From Geomonas sp. Red32 (lineage in GTDB: Bacteria; Desulfobacterota; Desulfuromonadia; Geobacterales; Geobacteraceae): 64,000 bases of DNA. Shown here one piece after another: positions 44,051-51,551 of the stretch (position 1 is the first letter of the stretch; each line of letters opens with the position of its first letter). The translations under genes were made by a program, and so were the position numbers. The stretch spans positions 806,001 through 870,000 of the forward strand of contig NZ_JAKLOY010000001.1 in NCBI RefSeq assembly GCF_023652955.1. Direction: 5' to 3'. The notes beneath the pieces were generated by a model, which saw nothing but the letters and a program-made list of their open reading frames with translations, had not been told where the DNA came from and did no database searches.

Positions 44051-44638
44051 ATGTCCGATGCACTCAAGTACGGCATGAGCGGTGAGGCAGTGACAGATCT
44101 CCAGCGGCGGTTGAACTGCAGCGGTCCCTCCCGGTTGCCCGCTCTGGATGCCGACGGCAATTTCGGAGTGACCACGCTGGGACGGGTGATGGAGTTCCAG
44201 TACCTTCGGCATCTCCAGGCCGATGGCGTCTGCGGACCCTTGACCTTTGGGCCGTTAAAGCCCGCCTGCGACGCACCCCTCCAGCCTGCGGGGCGCTGCA
44301 TCCTCGTCGATCTCATCAACGGCGTCCTCTACGCCTTCGAGGACGGCAATCAGTTCATGAAGAGCGCCCCGATCCACGGCGGAGCGCCCGAGGACCCGTC
44401 GGCCATGGGAGTCTTCCCGATGTCGTCGCGGCGGTTGCGGCACCACACGAGCAGCAAGTTTCCCACCCCTCCCGACAACATGGAGTTCGCCATGTTCTAC
44501 AACGGCGCCCAGGCGATCCATCGCGGCAATCCCGGCAAGCCCTCCCACGGCTGCATCCATGTCGGCTATCCCGACATCGAAAAACTCTTCGACTGGGCCG
44601 GCAGCAACGACATCCTCGTCATCGTCGCCAAGCAGTAG
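44051..44638 (+). CDS. Peptidoglycan-binding and L,D-transpeptidase (YkuD) domain protein
   Basis: A 195-residue two-domain protein. An N-terminal PG_binding_1 helix bundle (about 1-70: GMSGEAVTDLQRRLNC, DGNFGVTTLGRVMEFQ, GVCGPLTF) is followed by a YkuD domain with active-site Cys168 in SHGCIHV and the upstream His in IHRGNPGKP, about 14 residues earlier. YkuD enzymes form 3-3 or lipoprotein cross-links in the cell wall. There is no signal peptide: the ATG at 44051 has GGAGGTAGTG just upstream, and the longer in-frame N-terminus from 43985 is basic but not hydrophobic. Location is therefore unclear. Confidence 0.9.
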   Translation: MSDALKYGMSGEAVTDLQRRLNCSGPSRLPALDADGNFGVTTLGRVMEFQYLRHLQADGVCGPLTFGPLKPACDAPLQPAGRCILVDLINGVLYAFEDGNQFMKSAPIHGGAPEDPSAMGVFPMSSRRLRHHTSSKFPTPPDNMEFAMFYNGAQAIHRGNPGKPSHGCIHVGYPDIEKLFDWAGSNDILVIVAKQ

Positions 44639-44657
44639 ACCGCCTGCCACCAAGAAA

Positions 44658-44687
44658 AAGAGCCGCGAGAAATCTCTCGCGGCTCTT
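44658..44687. terminator. Rho-independent terminator, probably bidirectional
   Basis: AAAGAGCCGCGAGA (44658-44671) pairs with TCTCGCGGCTCTTT (44674-44687). It is 19 nt past the transpeptidase stop and 66 nt from the end of the convergent alcohol dehydrogenase gene. Confidence 0.88.
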
Positions 44688-44753
44688 TGTGTTTTGTGCT
44701 CGAAAACCGGCCCTCCGATGGCAAGCGGCCGGCGCACAACGCCCGGAAACGGC

Positions 44754-45815
44754 TTATTCGCCTTTAAGGGAAGCCATGTCGATGGAGAAGCGGTACTTCA
44801 CATCCGACTTCACGAGCCGCTCGTAGGCTTCGTTGACCTTCTGGATGGGGATCACTTCCACGTCGGAGGTGATGTTGTGCTCGCCGCAGAAGTCGAGCAT
44901 CTCCTGGGTCTCCTTCAGTCCGCCGATGAGGGAACCGGAGATGCTTTTCCGCCCGAACAGCAGCGCGAAGGAGAGGAGCGGCAGCGGCTTCTCCGGTGCG
45001 CCGACCAGCGTGATGTTCCCTTCCAGCCCCAGCATGTTGATGTAAGCGTTGATGTCGTGCTCGGCTGCAATGGTGTCGAGGATGAAGTTGAAGGTTCCCG
45101 CCTGCCGGGCCATCTCGTCCTGGTTGGTGGAAACGATGACCTCATGGGCCCCAAGCCGCAGGGCATCCTCCCGTTTCTTCGGCGAGGTGGTGAAGACCAC
45201 GACGTGGGCGCCGAAGGCCCGGGCGAACTTGACTCCCATGTGGCCGAGCCCCCCAAGCCCGACGATGCCCACCTTCTTCCCCTTCAGGTCGCCCCAGCGG
45301 CGGATCGGCGAGTAAGTGGTGATCCCGGCGCAAAGGAGCGGGGCGACACCGGCCAGCTTGAGGTTCCCCGGTACCCGCAGCACGAAGTGCTCATCGACTA
45401 CTATGCTCTCGGAATAGCCGCCATAGGTGACGGGACCTGCCCCGTGCTTGTCGGGAGAGTTGTAGGTGAAGGTCGCATTGTGGCAGAACTGCTCGAGGTC
45501 GGCCCGGCAGCTCGGGCAGTCGTTATCGGAATCGACCAGGCAGCCGACCCCGACCACATCACCGGCTTTGAACTTGGTGACGGCCGAGCCAACCTTGGTG
45601 ACCCTGCCGACGATTTCGTGGCCCGGAACACAGGGGTAGACCGTGGGCATTATACTGTTCCACTCGTCGCGGACGGTGTGCAGATCGGAGTGGCAGATGC
45701 CGCAGTAAAGGATCTCGATCTGCACGTCGCGTTCAGTCGCCTCCCGGCGCTGAATGGTAGCCGAGGCGAAGGGAGAGGTTGCGCTGGCAACAGAATAAGC
45801 TTTTGCCTTGTACAT
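44754..45815 (-). CDS. Zinc-dependent NAD(P)-alcohol/aldehyde reductase (YahK/cinnamyl alcohol dehydrogenase type)
   Basis: A 353-residue medium-chain dehydrogenase. The catalytic zinc site is CGICHSDLH (about 38-46), GHE at about 67-69 and a later Cys (PLLCAGITTYSPIRRW). The Rossmann motif is VGIVGLGGLGHMGVKFA (about 183-199), ending near FTTSPKKRED, where the Ser favours NADP. The structural zinc loop reads VDSDNDCPSCRADLEQFC, with only three cysteines: the first of the usual four is replaced by Asp. ATG 45815 has AAGGAGAAAAACC upstream. It probably reduces aldehydes broadly; the true substrate is unknown. Confidence 0.93.
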   Translation of the reverse strand: MYKAKAYSVASATSPFASATIQRREATERDVQIEILYCGICHSDLHTVRDEWNSIMPTVYPCVPGHEIVGRVTKVGSAVTKFKAGDVVGVGCLVDSDNDCPSCRADLEQFCHNATFTYNSPDKHGAGPVTYGGYSESIVVDEHFVLRVPGNLKLAGVAPLLCAGITTYSPIRRWGDLKGKKVGIVGLGGLGHMGVKFARAFGAHVVVFTTSPKKREDALRLGAHEVIVSTNQDEMARQAGTFNFILDTIAAEHDINAYINMLGLEGNITLVGAPEKPLPLLSFALLFGRKSISGSLIGGLKETQEMLDFCGEHNITSDVEVIPIQKVNEAYERLVKSDVKYRFSIDMASLKGE

Positions 45816-46085
45816 AAGGTTTTTCTCCTTTTTCTAGATAGTGTTCATCGGCCGTGAAGTGGCTCGCCACTCTCAATGGTATCGTCTATTTCCCTATGTG
45901 GTGGAAAAGGACAACTGTTTTCTGCTCGCCGCATTGGCTCAGTACCTGTTCTCGGCGATACGGGAGTACCTGCGGCGGCATGGGCGGCTGCATCGGAGGG
46001 ACGGTGCGGAGGATAGCGGACAATTACCGCGAGATGGTGAGTCTGAGTGATCTGGGGGGAGGTTTCCAACGAGGGAACGGGAGGA
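45816..46085. other. Region without a supported gene
   Basis: It carries the alcohol dehydrogenase promoter (minus strand). Short open frames on both strands (about 69 and 89 codons) lack ribosome sites and sensible composition. Nothing else recognised. Confidence 0.4.
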
Positions 46086-46112
46086 GGGAGAGCCCGGCTG
46101 GCGGGCTCTCCC
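46086..46112. terminator. Hairpin after the PEP-CTERM gene
   Basis: GGGAGAGCCCG (46086-46096) pairs perfectly with CGGGCTCTCCC (46102-46112), 7 nt past the PEP-CTERM stop codon. The T-run (ATTTTCTC) is on the plus-strand side, so on the minus strand it may act mainly as a mRNA 3' end structure. Confidence 0.6.
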
Positions 46113-46118
46113 ATTTTC

Positions 46119-46805
46119 TCACTCTCTTCTCACCCTTCGCCACCACATCGCACCGGCCAGACCGGCGGCGAGGAGTACCACGGTGGACGGCTCGGGGACC
46201 GGCGGCGGATCGTCTCGGACAAGGAAGCTCCCCTGGGCATCCCAGACCTGGCTTTCGGAGAAGGTGTGATCGTCGCAGCTGGCATTGATGTTGACATAGG
46301 TCCTCATAAACCCGGTTCCCACCGGATAGTCGGCCGCCGCATAGAGGGCTGAACCGATGAACCTCCCGCTGGGCAATCCCGTTTGCGGCGCCACCGGGGT
46401 TCCGGTAATGCCCCAGACATACCGGTTGCCAGAGTTGGCCGTTTCGCCCGAGAACCCCGGTGCGTAGCCGATCAGTCCCATGAGGTTCCATTCGGCATAG
46501 AAAAGATTGGCAGAAAGGCCGGGAGAGCTGTACAGGCCGGCATTGGTGTAGAAAGTCTGCAGTTCATCCGCCGTCGCGTACCGCCATCCGTAAAAGGTTC
46601 CGCCGACCCCGGAATCGGCGTTGATGCTGTCCATCGACTTGCCGAAGGTCTGCGTCAGGTCCAGCCACTCCAGCCCGGTCCCCGTATCGAGGGTACAGGA
46701 CCCGATCCCGAACTTGGGATCGTCTGCCGAAATGATTGACGCAGAGGCGTGGGAGCCGACCAGCCCGACGATGACCAGAGCAAGGATCACTAACCGCTTT
46801 CTCAT
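46119..46805 (-). CDS. PEP-CTERM sorting domain protein
   Basis: A 228-residue exported protein. The signal peptide (about 1-23, ending SHASAS) precedes a DUF1566-like body (LDTGTGLEWLDLTQTFGKS, GWRYATADELQTFYTNAG, RYVWGITGTP). The C-terminus is a canonical PEP-CTERM signal: VPEPSTVVLL, a TM segment, then WWRRVRRE. Such proteins are processed by exosortase and displayed at the surface, usually with exopolysaccharide; no exosortase is in this window. ATG 46805 has AAAGGAGG upstream. Confidence 0.92.
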   Translation of the reverse strand: MRKRLVILALVIVGLVGSHASASIISADDPKFGIGSCTLDTGTGLEWLDLTQTFGKSMDSINADSGVGGTFYGWRYATADELQTFYTNAGLYSSPGLSANLFYAEWNLMGLIGYAPGFSGETANSGNRYVWGITGTPVAPQTGLPSGRFIGSALYAAADYPVGTGFMRTYVNINASCDDHTFSESQVWDAQGSFLVRDDPPPVPEPSTVVLLAAGLAGAMWWRRVRRE

Positions 46806-47138
46806 AGAGGCCTCCTTTATGGCATAGGGAAACGCTGCATGATGATTTAGCAATTACAGTGCCTTTCACTAGAGCCGCGCAGTACATGGTTCTACCTAAA
46901 ATTTCCCCTTCTGAATCATAGCTGGATCTGTAAAGTTCCCCGACCAACTGTCGATGATCTTTCATCCCGCCTTCCGCTTCCACTCAGTGTCATCTCTGCT
47001 GGCCGCCCGCTCCCTTCTCCGTTACCCTGACTTTGGCCCCGGGAACTCCCCCAACAAAGTAAGCTTCCCTTACACTGAAGAAATTGATAGAAATGACGAT
47101 ACTTGTTGGGCGGGGCGCACCCGCATCGGGAGGAACAC
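46806..47138. other. Divergent promoter region (PEP-CTERM / MgtC)
   Basis: No gene seen. It should hold two divergent promoters. The sequence before mgtC was checked for the M-box magnesium riboswitch landmarks and none were found. Confidence 0.4.
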
Positions 47139-47828
47139 ATGGAAAGCGATTGGTCCGCCATATTCGTCCATCTTAGCGTAGCTGTCGTGGCAGGCGGACT
47201 CATCGGGCTCGAGAGGAGCTACCATGGGCGCCCCGCCGGTTTCCGGACCCACACCCTGGTCTCCCTGGCCTCCTGCGTCCTGATGCTCCTGACCGTGTAC
47301 CACGAGCGGTGGTTCGCCACCGCCATCCACGAGAGCGTGCGCATCGACCCGACCAGGATGGCGCAGGGCGTCATGACCGGCATCGGTTTCCTGGGAGCCG
47401 GGGTCATCATGCGGGAAGGACTCACCGTCAGGGGGCTCACCACCGCCGCCTCGATCTGGATCACCGCCGCCATCGGCATCCTCGCCGGAGTCGGCTTCAA
47501 CAGCGCCGTCATGATGGCGACCGCCATGACGCTGGGTGTGCTTGCCATCTTCCGGAGGATCGAGAGCAGGATGCGCGCCCAGGTGTACGCCCACCACACC
47601 CTCCTATTCAAGCGGGACAACGTCCCCCCCGAGCCCGAGCTCCGCGAATTCCTCGCCTCCAGCGGCTTCACGGCGGCCAATATCAGTTACTCGCTGCAGG
47701 ACCGGGGTGAGCACCTGGAGTGCCGCATGACCATCCGGACCAACGAAAAGACCAATATCGAGCAGCTGAAGGAACGGCTGCTCAAATCCCCGGACGTGGT
47801 GGAGTTCACCATCTCTCTTTCAGGGTGA
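47139..47828 (+). CDS. MgtC/SapB family membrane protein
   Basis: A 229-residue protein with four or five N-terminal helices and a C-terminal ACT-like cytoplasmic domain. Family landmarks are GGLIGLERSYHGRPAGFRTHTLVSLAS, IGFLGAGVIMREGLTVRGLTTAASIWITAAIGILAG and the later LECRMTIRTNEKTNIEQLKERL. Relatives help survival at low Mg2+ and modulate the F-ATPase. The start ATG 47139 has GGGAGGAACAC upstream; an in-frame ATG/TTG 36 nt earlier has no ribosome site. Confidence 0.93.
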   Translation: MESDWSAIFVHLSVAVVAGGLIGLERSYHGRPAGFRTHTLVSLASCVLMLLTVYHERWFATAIHESVRIDPTRMAQGVMTGIGFLGAGVIMREGLTVRGLTTAASIWITAAIGILAGVGFNSAVMMATAMTLGVLAIFRRIESRMRAQVYAHHTLLFKRDNVPPEPELREFLASSGFTAANISYSLQDRGEHLECRMTIRTNEKTNIEQLKERLLKSPDVVEFTISLSG

Positions 47829-48034
47829 GGGGCCGGCTGCTCTCTCCCCGGCTCTCTTTGCCGTAATGCCTATGACATAAATTTTTACCTATGATTACTT
47901 CTTCATATCTCCCCTATCTGTCAATCCTGCGCTATAATATTGCGCACTCCCCCCACTTTGCCATTTCATGCCGCGCTGTCTCTAAGCATCTCGAATCCTG
48001 ACCGTTCCTCGTTTGCGGGGGAGGAGGATACTGT

Positions 48035-49309
48035 ATGAAAGTGCTCCTCGTTTCGGCCAACACTGAGACGTCCCTGATGGTTCCCCTTCCGTTGGGACTC
48101 AATCTGATGGCGGTCACCCTCCAAAGAGCGGGACACGAGGTGCAGTTGCTTGATCTCATGGGGCAGGACGGCAACCGGGCCCTTATCCGGGACACCGTCA
48201 CCAGGTTCGAACCGGCGGTGATCGGGATCTCCGTCAGGAATATCGACAACCAGTGCATGGCCAACCCGCGCTTCCTGCTGGATCCGGTACGGGAGACCGT
48301 CGCCTGCTGCCGAAGCTGTTCCAAGGCCCCGGTCGTGCTGGGAGGCGCCGGATTCAGCATCTTCCCCGAGGCCACCCTCCGCTACGTCGACGCCGATCTC
48401 GGGATCTGCGGCGAAGGGGAGCTGGCCTTCCCCGCCCTCCTCGCGGCCCTCGAGGAGGGAGACGACCTCTCCGGGATCGCCGGGCTCTGCATCCGCGGGG
48501 CGAGCACCCCCAGCCGCCACGCGGTGCGGGGGAAGCTCGAGAGGCTCTCGCTCCCGTCCCCCGATTTCTGGACCGTCCCCAAGGAGCTGCGGGGCGAGGC
48601 GTGGGTTCCCTTCCAGACCAGGCGCGGCTGCCCGATGGAGTGCAGTTACTGCTCGACCCCTGCCCTGGAAGGAATCCGGATCCGGACCCATCCGGCCGAC
48701 CAGGTGCTCGAGGCGCTGGCAGCCCACGCCGCCGCCGGCTTCCGCCACTTCTATTTCGTGGACAACACCTTCAACCTCCCCGCCGTCTACGCCAAGGAAC
48801 TCTGCCACGCCATCCGCTCCGCCGAGTTGGGCATCAGCTGGCGCTGCATCCTCTACCCCGGCTTCCTCGATCAGGAGCTCGTGCGCCTGATGGCCGAGGC
48901 CGGCTGCGTGGAGGTCAGCCTCGGCTTCGAGAGCGGGAGCCCCGACATCCTCGGCAACCTCAACAAGAAGTTCAGCGTTGCGGAGGTGCGGACCTCGGCG
49001 GAACTGCTGATGGGCCACGGCATCCGGACCATGGGTTTTCTGCTGCTGGGCGGTCCGGGGGAGACCAGGGAAACCGTCCTCGAAAGCCTCGCCTTTGCCG
49101 ATTCATTGCGGCTCGACGCGCTCAAGATAACCACCGGCATCCGGATCTATCCCGGGACCCGCCTGGAAAAGGCCGCCCGCCAGGAGGACATAATCGCCAA
49201 GGACGACGACCTCCTTCACCCCCGCTTCTACCTGGCCAGGGGGCTGGAGGGGTGGCTCGAGCCGACCGTCGACCAGTGGATCAAGGAGCGCCCTTACTGC
49301 ACGAGGTAA
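48035..49309 (+). CDS. B12-binding domain radical SAM protein
   Basis: A 424-residue enzyme. A Rossmann-like cobalamin-binding domain (about 1-150: VLLVSANTETSLMVPLPLGL, VLGGAGFSIFPEATL, GICGEGELAF) precedes a radical SAM TIM barrel with the [4Fe-4S] motif C199x3C203x2C206 in RRGCPMECSYCSTP and GFESGSPDILGNLNKK further on. The usual DxHxxG cobalamin-ligand motif is not evident in the N-terminal domain, so B12 may be bound base-off without it or not at all. ATG 48035 has GGAGGAGG upstream. The substrate is unknown; the neighbour is a UppP-like gene, but the 197-nt gap argues against an operon. Confidence 0.9.
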   Translation: MKVLLVSANTETSLMVPLPLGLNLMAVTLQRAGHEVQLLDLMGQDGNRALIRDTVTRFEPAVIGISVRNIDNQCMANPRFLLDPVRETVACCRSCSKAPVVLGGAGFSIFPEATLRYVDADLGICGEGELAFPALLAALEEGDDLSGIAGLCIRGASTPSRHAVRGKLERLSLPSPDFWTVPKELRGEAWVPFQTRRGCPMECSYCSTPALEGIRIRTHPADQVLEALAAHAAAGFRHFYFVDNTFNLPAVYAKELCHAIRSAELGISWRCILYPGFLDQELVRLMAEAGCVEVSLGFESGSPDILGNLNKKFSVAEVRTSAELLMGHGIRTMGFLLLGGPGETRETVLESLAFADSLRLDALKITTGIRIYPGTRLEKAARQEDIIAKDDDLLHPRFYLARGLEGWLEPTVDQWIKERPYCTR

Positions 49310-49506
49310 CCGTTCCGGCAGACCTCGCCCCCCCTCGCCTCACCCTCACCCTTCGAGGCCCTTCAGGCCAATCCGTCCCGCATAGCAGCCAAAAGGGACT
49401 TGGCAGCTCACCCCAAAGATGATACCTTCTCCCGCCGTCGCTACCGACACCCGGCTGTCACCCCATCCCCCCCAGTGACAGCACGTATATTCCAGTGAGG
49501 ACCCAC

Positions 49507-50364
49507 GTGACTATTCTGCAGATCATCGTGCTGGCCGCCGTACAGGGCGCCGCCGAACTTCTTCCCGTTTCCAGCTCCGCCCATGTCATTGTCATCGCCA
49601 AACTTATGGGGCTCGACCCGACCACCCCCGAGATGACTCTGCTCCTGGTCATGCTCCACACCGGCACCATGTTCGCCGTCATCCTCTTCTTCTGGAATGG
49701 GTGGAAGAAAAGCTTCTTCTCGTCCCGTCACCGGCTGATCCAGACCGTCAAGCAGGTAGTGCTGGCCACCGTGCTGACCGGGGTGGTGGGGCTCGGGCTG
49801 AAGGGTATCGTGGAAAGGATCGCCTTCGGCGGGAAATCCAAGGGGGAGATCGAGCTCCTCTTCGGCAACCTCGGCCTCATTTCGGCGGCCCTGGCCGCGG
49901 CGGGGATCCTCATCGTCATCGCCGGTCTGCGCCGCAACAAGAACGAGCGGGAGGAGATCACCCTGAAGGAGGCCTGCGGGATCGGCGCCCTCCAGGGAGT
50001 CTGCCTCCCCTTCCGCGGCTTCTCCCGCTCCGGGGCCACCATCTCCGCCGGGCTGCTGCTCGGCCTGGCGCGCCAGCGGGTCGAGGAGTTCAGCTTCGCG
50101 CTGGCGGTCGTGCTGACCCCTCCCGTCATCGCCCGCGAGGTCCTCAGGCTGATGAAGGCCCAGTCCGCCGCTGCGGCGGGAGCGGGGCACCTCGTGCAAC
50201 TCTTCTGGCCCAGCCTGGCCGGGATGGCCCTGAGCTTTCTGGCCGGCCTGGTGGCGCTCCGCTGGCTTTCCAGCTGGCTCGAGCAGGGGCGCTGGCATTA
50301 CTTCGGCTACTACTGTCTGGCCGTCTCCGCCATCGTCTTCACCCTTTACCGGATCGGCTTCTGA
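49507..50364 (+). CDS. uppP: Undecaprenyl-diphosphate phosphatase-like protein
   Basis: A polytopic membrane phosphatase recycling the bactoprenol carrier, 285 residues. The two active-site regions are present but altered: QGAAELLPVSSSAHV (family QGxTExLPISSxxH) at about 12-26, and LPFRGFSRSGATISAGLLLGL (family PGxSRSGxT) at about 170-190. The Glu, Ser and Arg catalytic residues remain. GTG 49507 follows GAGGACCCAC; a GTG at 49495 in the same frame is possible. Confidence 0.85.
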   Translation: MTILQIIVLAAVQGAAELLPVSSSAHVIVIAKLMGLDPTTPEMTLLLVMLHTGTMFAVILFFWNGWKKSFFSSRHRLIQTVKQVVLATVLTGVVGLGLKGIVERIAFGGKSKGEIELLFGNLGLISAALAAAGILIVIAGLRRNKNEREEITLKEACGIGALQGVCLPFRGFSRSGATISAGLLLGLARQRVEEFSFALAVVLTPPVIAREVLRLMKAQSAAAAGAGHLVQLFWPSLAGMALSFLAGLVALRWLSSWLEQGRWHYFGYYCLAVSAIVFTLYRIGF

Positions 50365-50384
50365 TCGCCGTCCGCCTCCCCTTT

Positions 50385-50468
50385 CCCCTTGCCCCCGCAA
50401 GGGGCAGGGGATAAAGATCTTCCCTCACCCGGCCTCCGTCCCCCCTCTCTCCTAAAGGGGCGAGGGTA
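50385..50468. repeat. Intergenic hairpins of a CCTCACCC/GGGCGAGGG repeat type
   Basis: CCCCTTGC (50385-50392) pairs with GCAAGGGG (50397-50404), 21 nt past the uppP stop. It is followed by CCTCACCC...AGGGGCGAGGG at about 50424-50468. The second element resembles the repeat inserted in the gene at 52901-54022. The first hairpin may also terminate uppP, though no T-run follows. Confidence 0.5.
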
Positions 50469-50709
50469 TACGTCACGAAGGAGGTTTCCCGGCACCTGTC
50501 ATAGCGCCGGAATCCCCCGGTAGAGACAGCGCCCCGTCCTGCCTGCGCATCCTTAGTTTTTCCCTATACTTTAGGTGTTTACATCGGCCTCCCGATCACT
50601 ATATGATGGCTCCGGTCACGCCAAATGGCGTGCCGACCTCATCTTTATCCCGCGCCGGCAGTGCCCCCTTCGGCCCAGCTGGTTCAGGGCCAGCATTTGG
50701 GAGTGCGAC
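50469..50709. other. Upstream region of a small coiled-coil protein
   Basis: No gene seen. TTTTTCCCTATACTTTAGG near 50560 may be promoter sequence. An open frame from 50575 runs into the next gene, but it lacks a ribosome site there. Confidence 0.35.
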
Positions 50710-51096
50710 ATGGCAAAGATACTGGAATTCAAAAGGTTCAGGCGCCCCGCCGCGGAGACCGCGGCCCCGGCGGCCGATAAAAACCCCGACGGACTTGCCC
50801 TCGACGTCGAGGCCATCCTGAGCGACTATTCGCTCACCCCCGCCAACCGCCGGTGGCTCCTCGAGTCGATGCTCTTCGAGATCGACGAGCAACTGGACGT
50901 CTACCGCCGGGAGCTCGAACAGGCAGAACGCAAGCTCAACGCCACCGTGCATGCGGCGGAACACGAAATCGCGGTGGCCTACGCCGAGTTCGAGACGCAG
51001 GTTCGCGGCATGACGGCCAAGGTGAATAAGCTCACCGCCGGGCGGACCGCCGGCCAGGAGCCCCCGGCTCCCGGCGAACAGTCGAATCAAGGTTGA
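50710..51096 (+). CDS. Hypothetical coiled-coil protein
   Basis: A 128-residue soluble protein of no known family. After a basic start (MAKILEFKRFRRP) and an Ala/Pro-rich linker, residues about 40-110 are strongly helical with heptad-like spacing (LLESMLFEIDEQLDVYRREL, EQAERKLNATVHAAEHEIAV). The C-terminus is Pro/Gly-rich. ATG 50710 was chosen because TGGGAGTGCGAC precedes it and the upstream part of the frame is implausible. It may be a structural or adaptor protein; no partner is evident. Confidence 0.65.
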   Translation: MAKILEFKRFRRPAAETAAPAADKNPDGLALDVEAILSDYSLTPANRRWLLESMLFEIDEQLDVYRRELEQAERKLNATVHAAEHEIAVAYAEFETQVRGMTAKVNKLTAGRTAGQEPPAPGEQSNQG

Positions 51097-51271
51097 CCGG
51101 AGGGGATCCCGCGTCCCCTCCCTCCGTTTGGCCGCCGGATCCTCCCTCACCGCCTCCCCTCCTTCACGTTAACTGTTTTCACCTCCCCAGCTTTGTGCTA
51201 TGAACCTTACTGAAAGTGGCCGCCGCCGGGCCATCATTCCCCACCCTTGTCACCCTCAACGGGAGGAAGCC

Positions 51272-51523
51272 ATGAACATTCGCAAGAAGATCCTGGACTA
51301 CGAGTACGAGGAAGTGCTGGAGACCAAATACCGCGAGCTGATCCGGGTCGGGTGCGCGGTTGCCGTGGGCTGCCCGGTCTGACTCAAGAAACACTTCGCG
51401 GTCGCGAAGGAAGCGGGAGCAACCGAAGCAGAGTTGAAAGAGGCCATCGCCTACGGCATCATCGCCCCCTCCGGGCGGGCCAAGAATTTCGTACTCGGGA
51501 TGGAAGAGGAACTCGGGCTCTGA
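51272..51523 (+). CDS. AhpD-like selenoprotein with Cys-x-x-Sec motif
   Basis: An 83-residue AhpD/carboxymuconolactone decarboxylase-like protein if the TGA at 51380-51382 is read as selenocysteine (U37). The active site is then GCPVU-LKKH, matching the CxxC...H redox motif of AhpD proteins with the second Cys as Sec. After the TGA the frame continues without interruption for 46 codons of coherent family-like sequence (HFAVAKEAGATEAELKEAI, then YGIIAPSGRAKNFVLGMEEE) to TGA at 51521. ATG 51272 has GGGAGGAAGCC upstream. A perfect hairpin follows the internal TGA. AhpD-like selenoproteins are known in delta-proteobacteria. Probable role: thiol/peroxide redox chemistry. Confidence 0.9.
51394..51409 (+). 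promoter_or_regulatory. Bacterial SECIS element (selenocysteine insertion hairpin)
   Basis: CTTCGC (51394-51399) and GCGAAG (51404-51409) form a perfect 6-bp stem with loop GGTC (51400-51403). The loop is 17 nt past the in-frame TGA at 51380-51382, within the distance known for SelB-dependent bacterial SECIS, and has the GG-U type loop bases. The codons it overlaps remain sense. Confidence 0.8.
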
Positions 51524-51551
51524 CCGGGAAATCACACAGTAAAGGCATGTA

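Noticed and set aside
45841-46050. A small plus-strand frame between alcohol dehydrogenase and the PEP-CTERM gene
   Set aside because: No ribosome site, odd composition, and a minus-strand frame of similar length is equally open.
51380-51382. The TGA as a true stop, with the gene as a pseudogene
   Set aside because: The downstream frame is intact and family-like, the TGA falls exactly on a redox-Cys position, and a SECIS-like hairpin is correctly placed.
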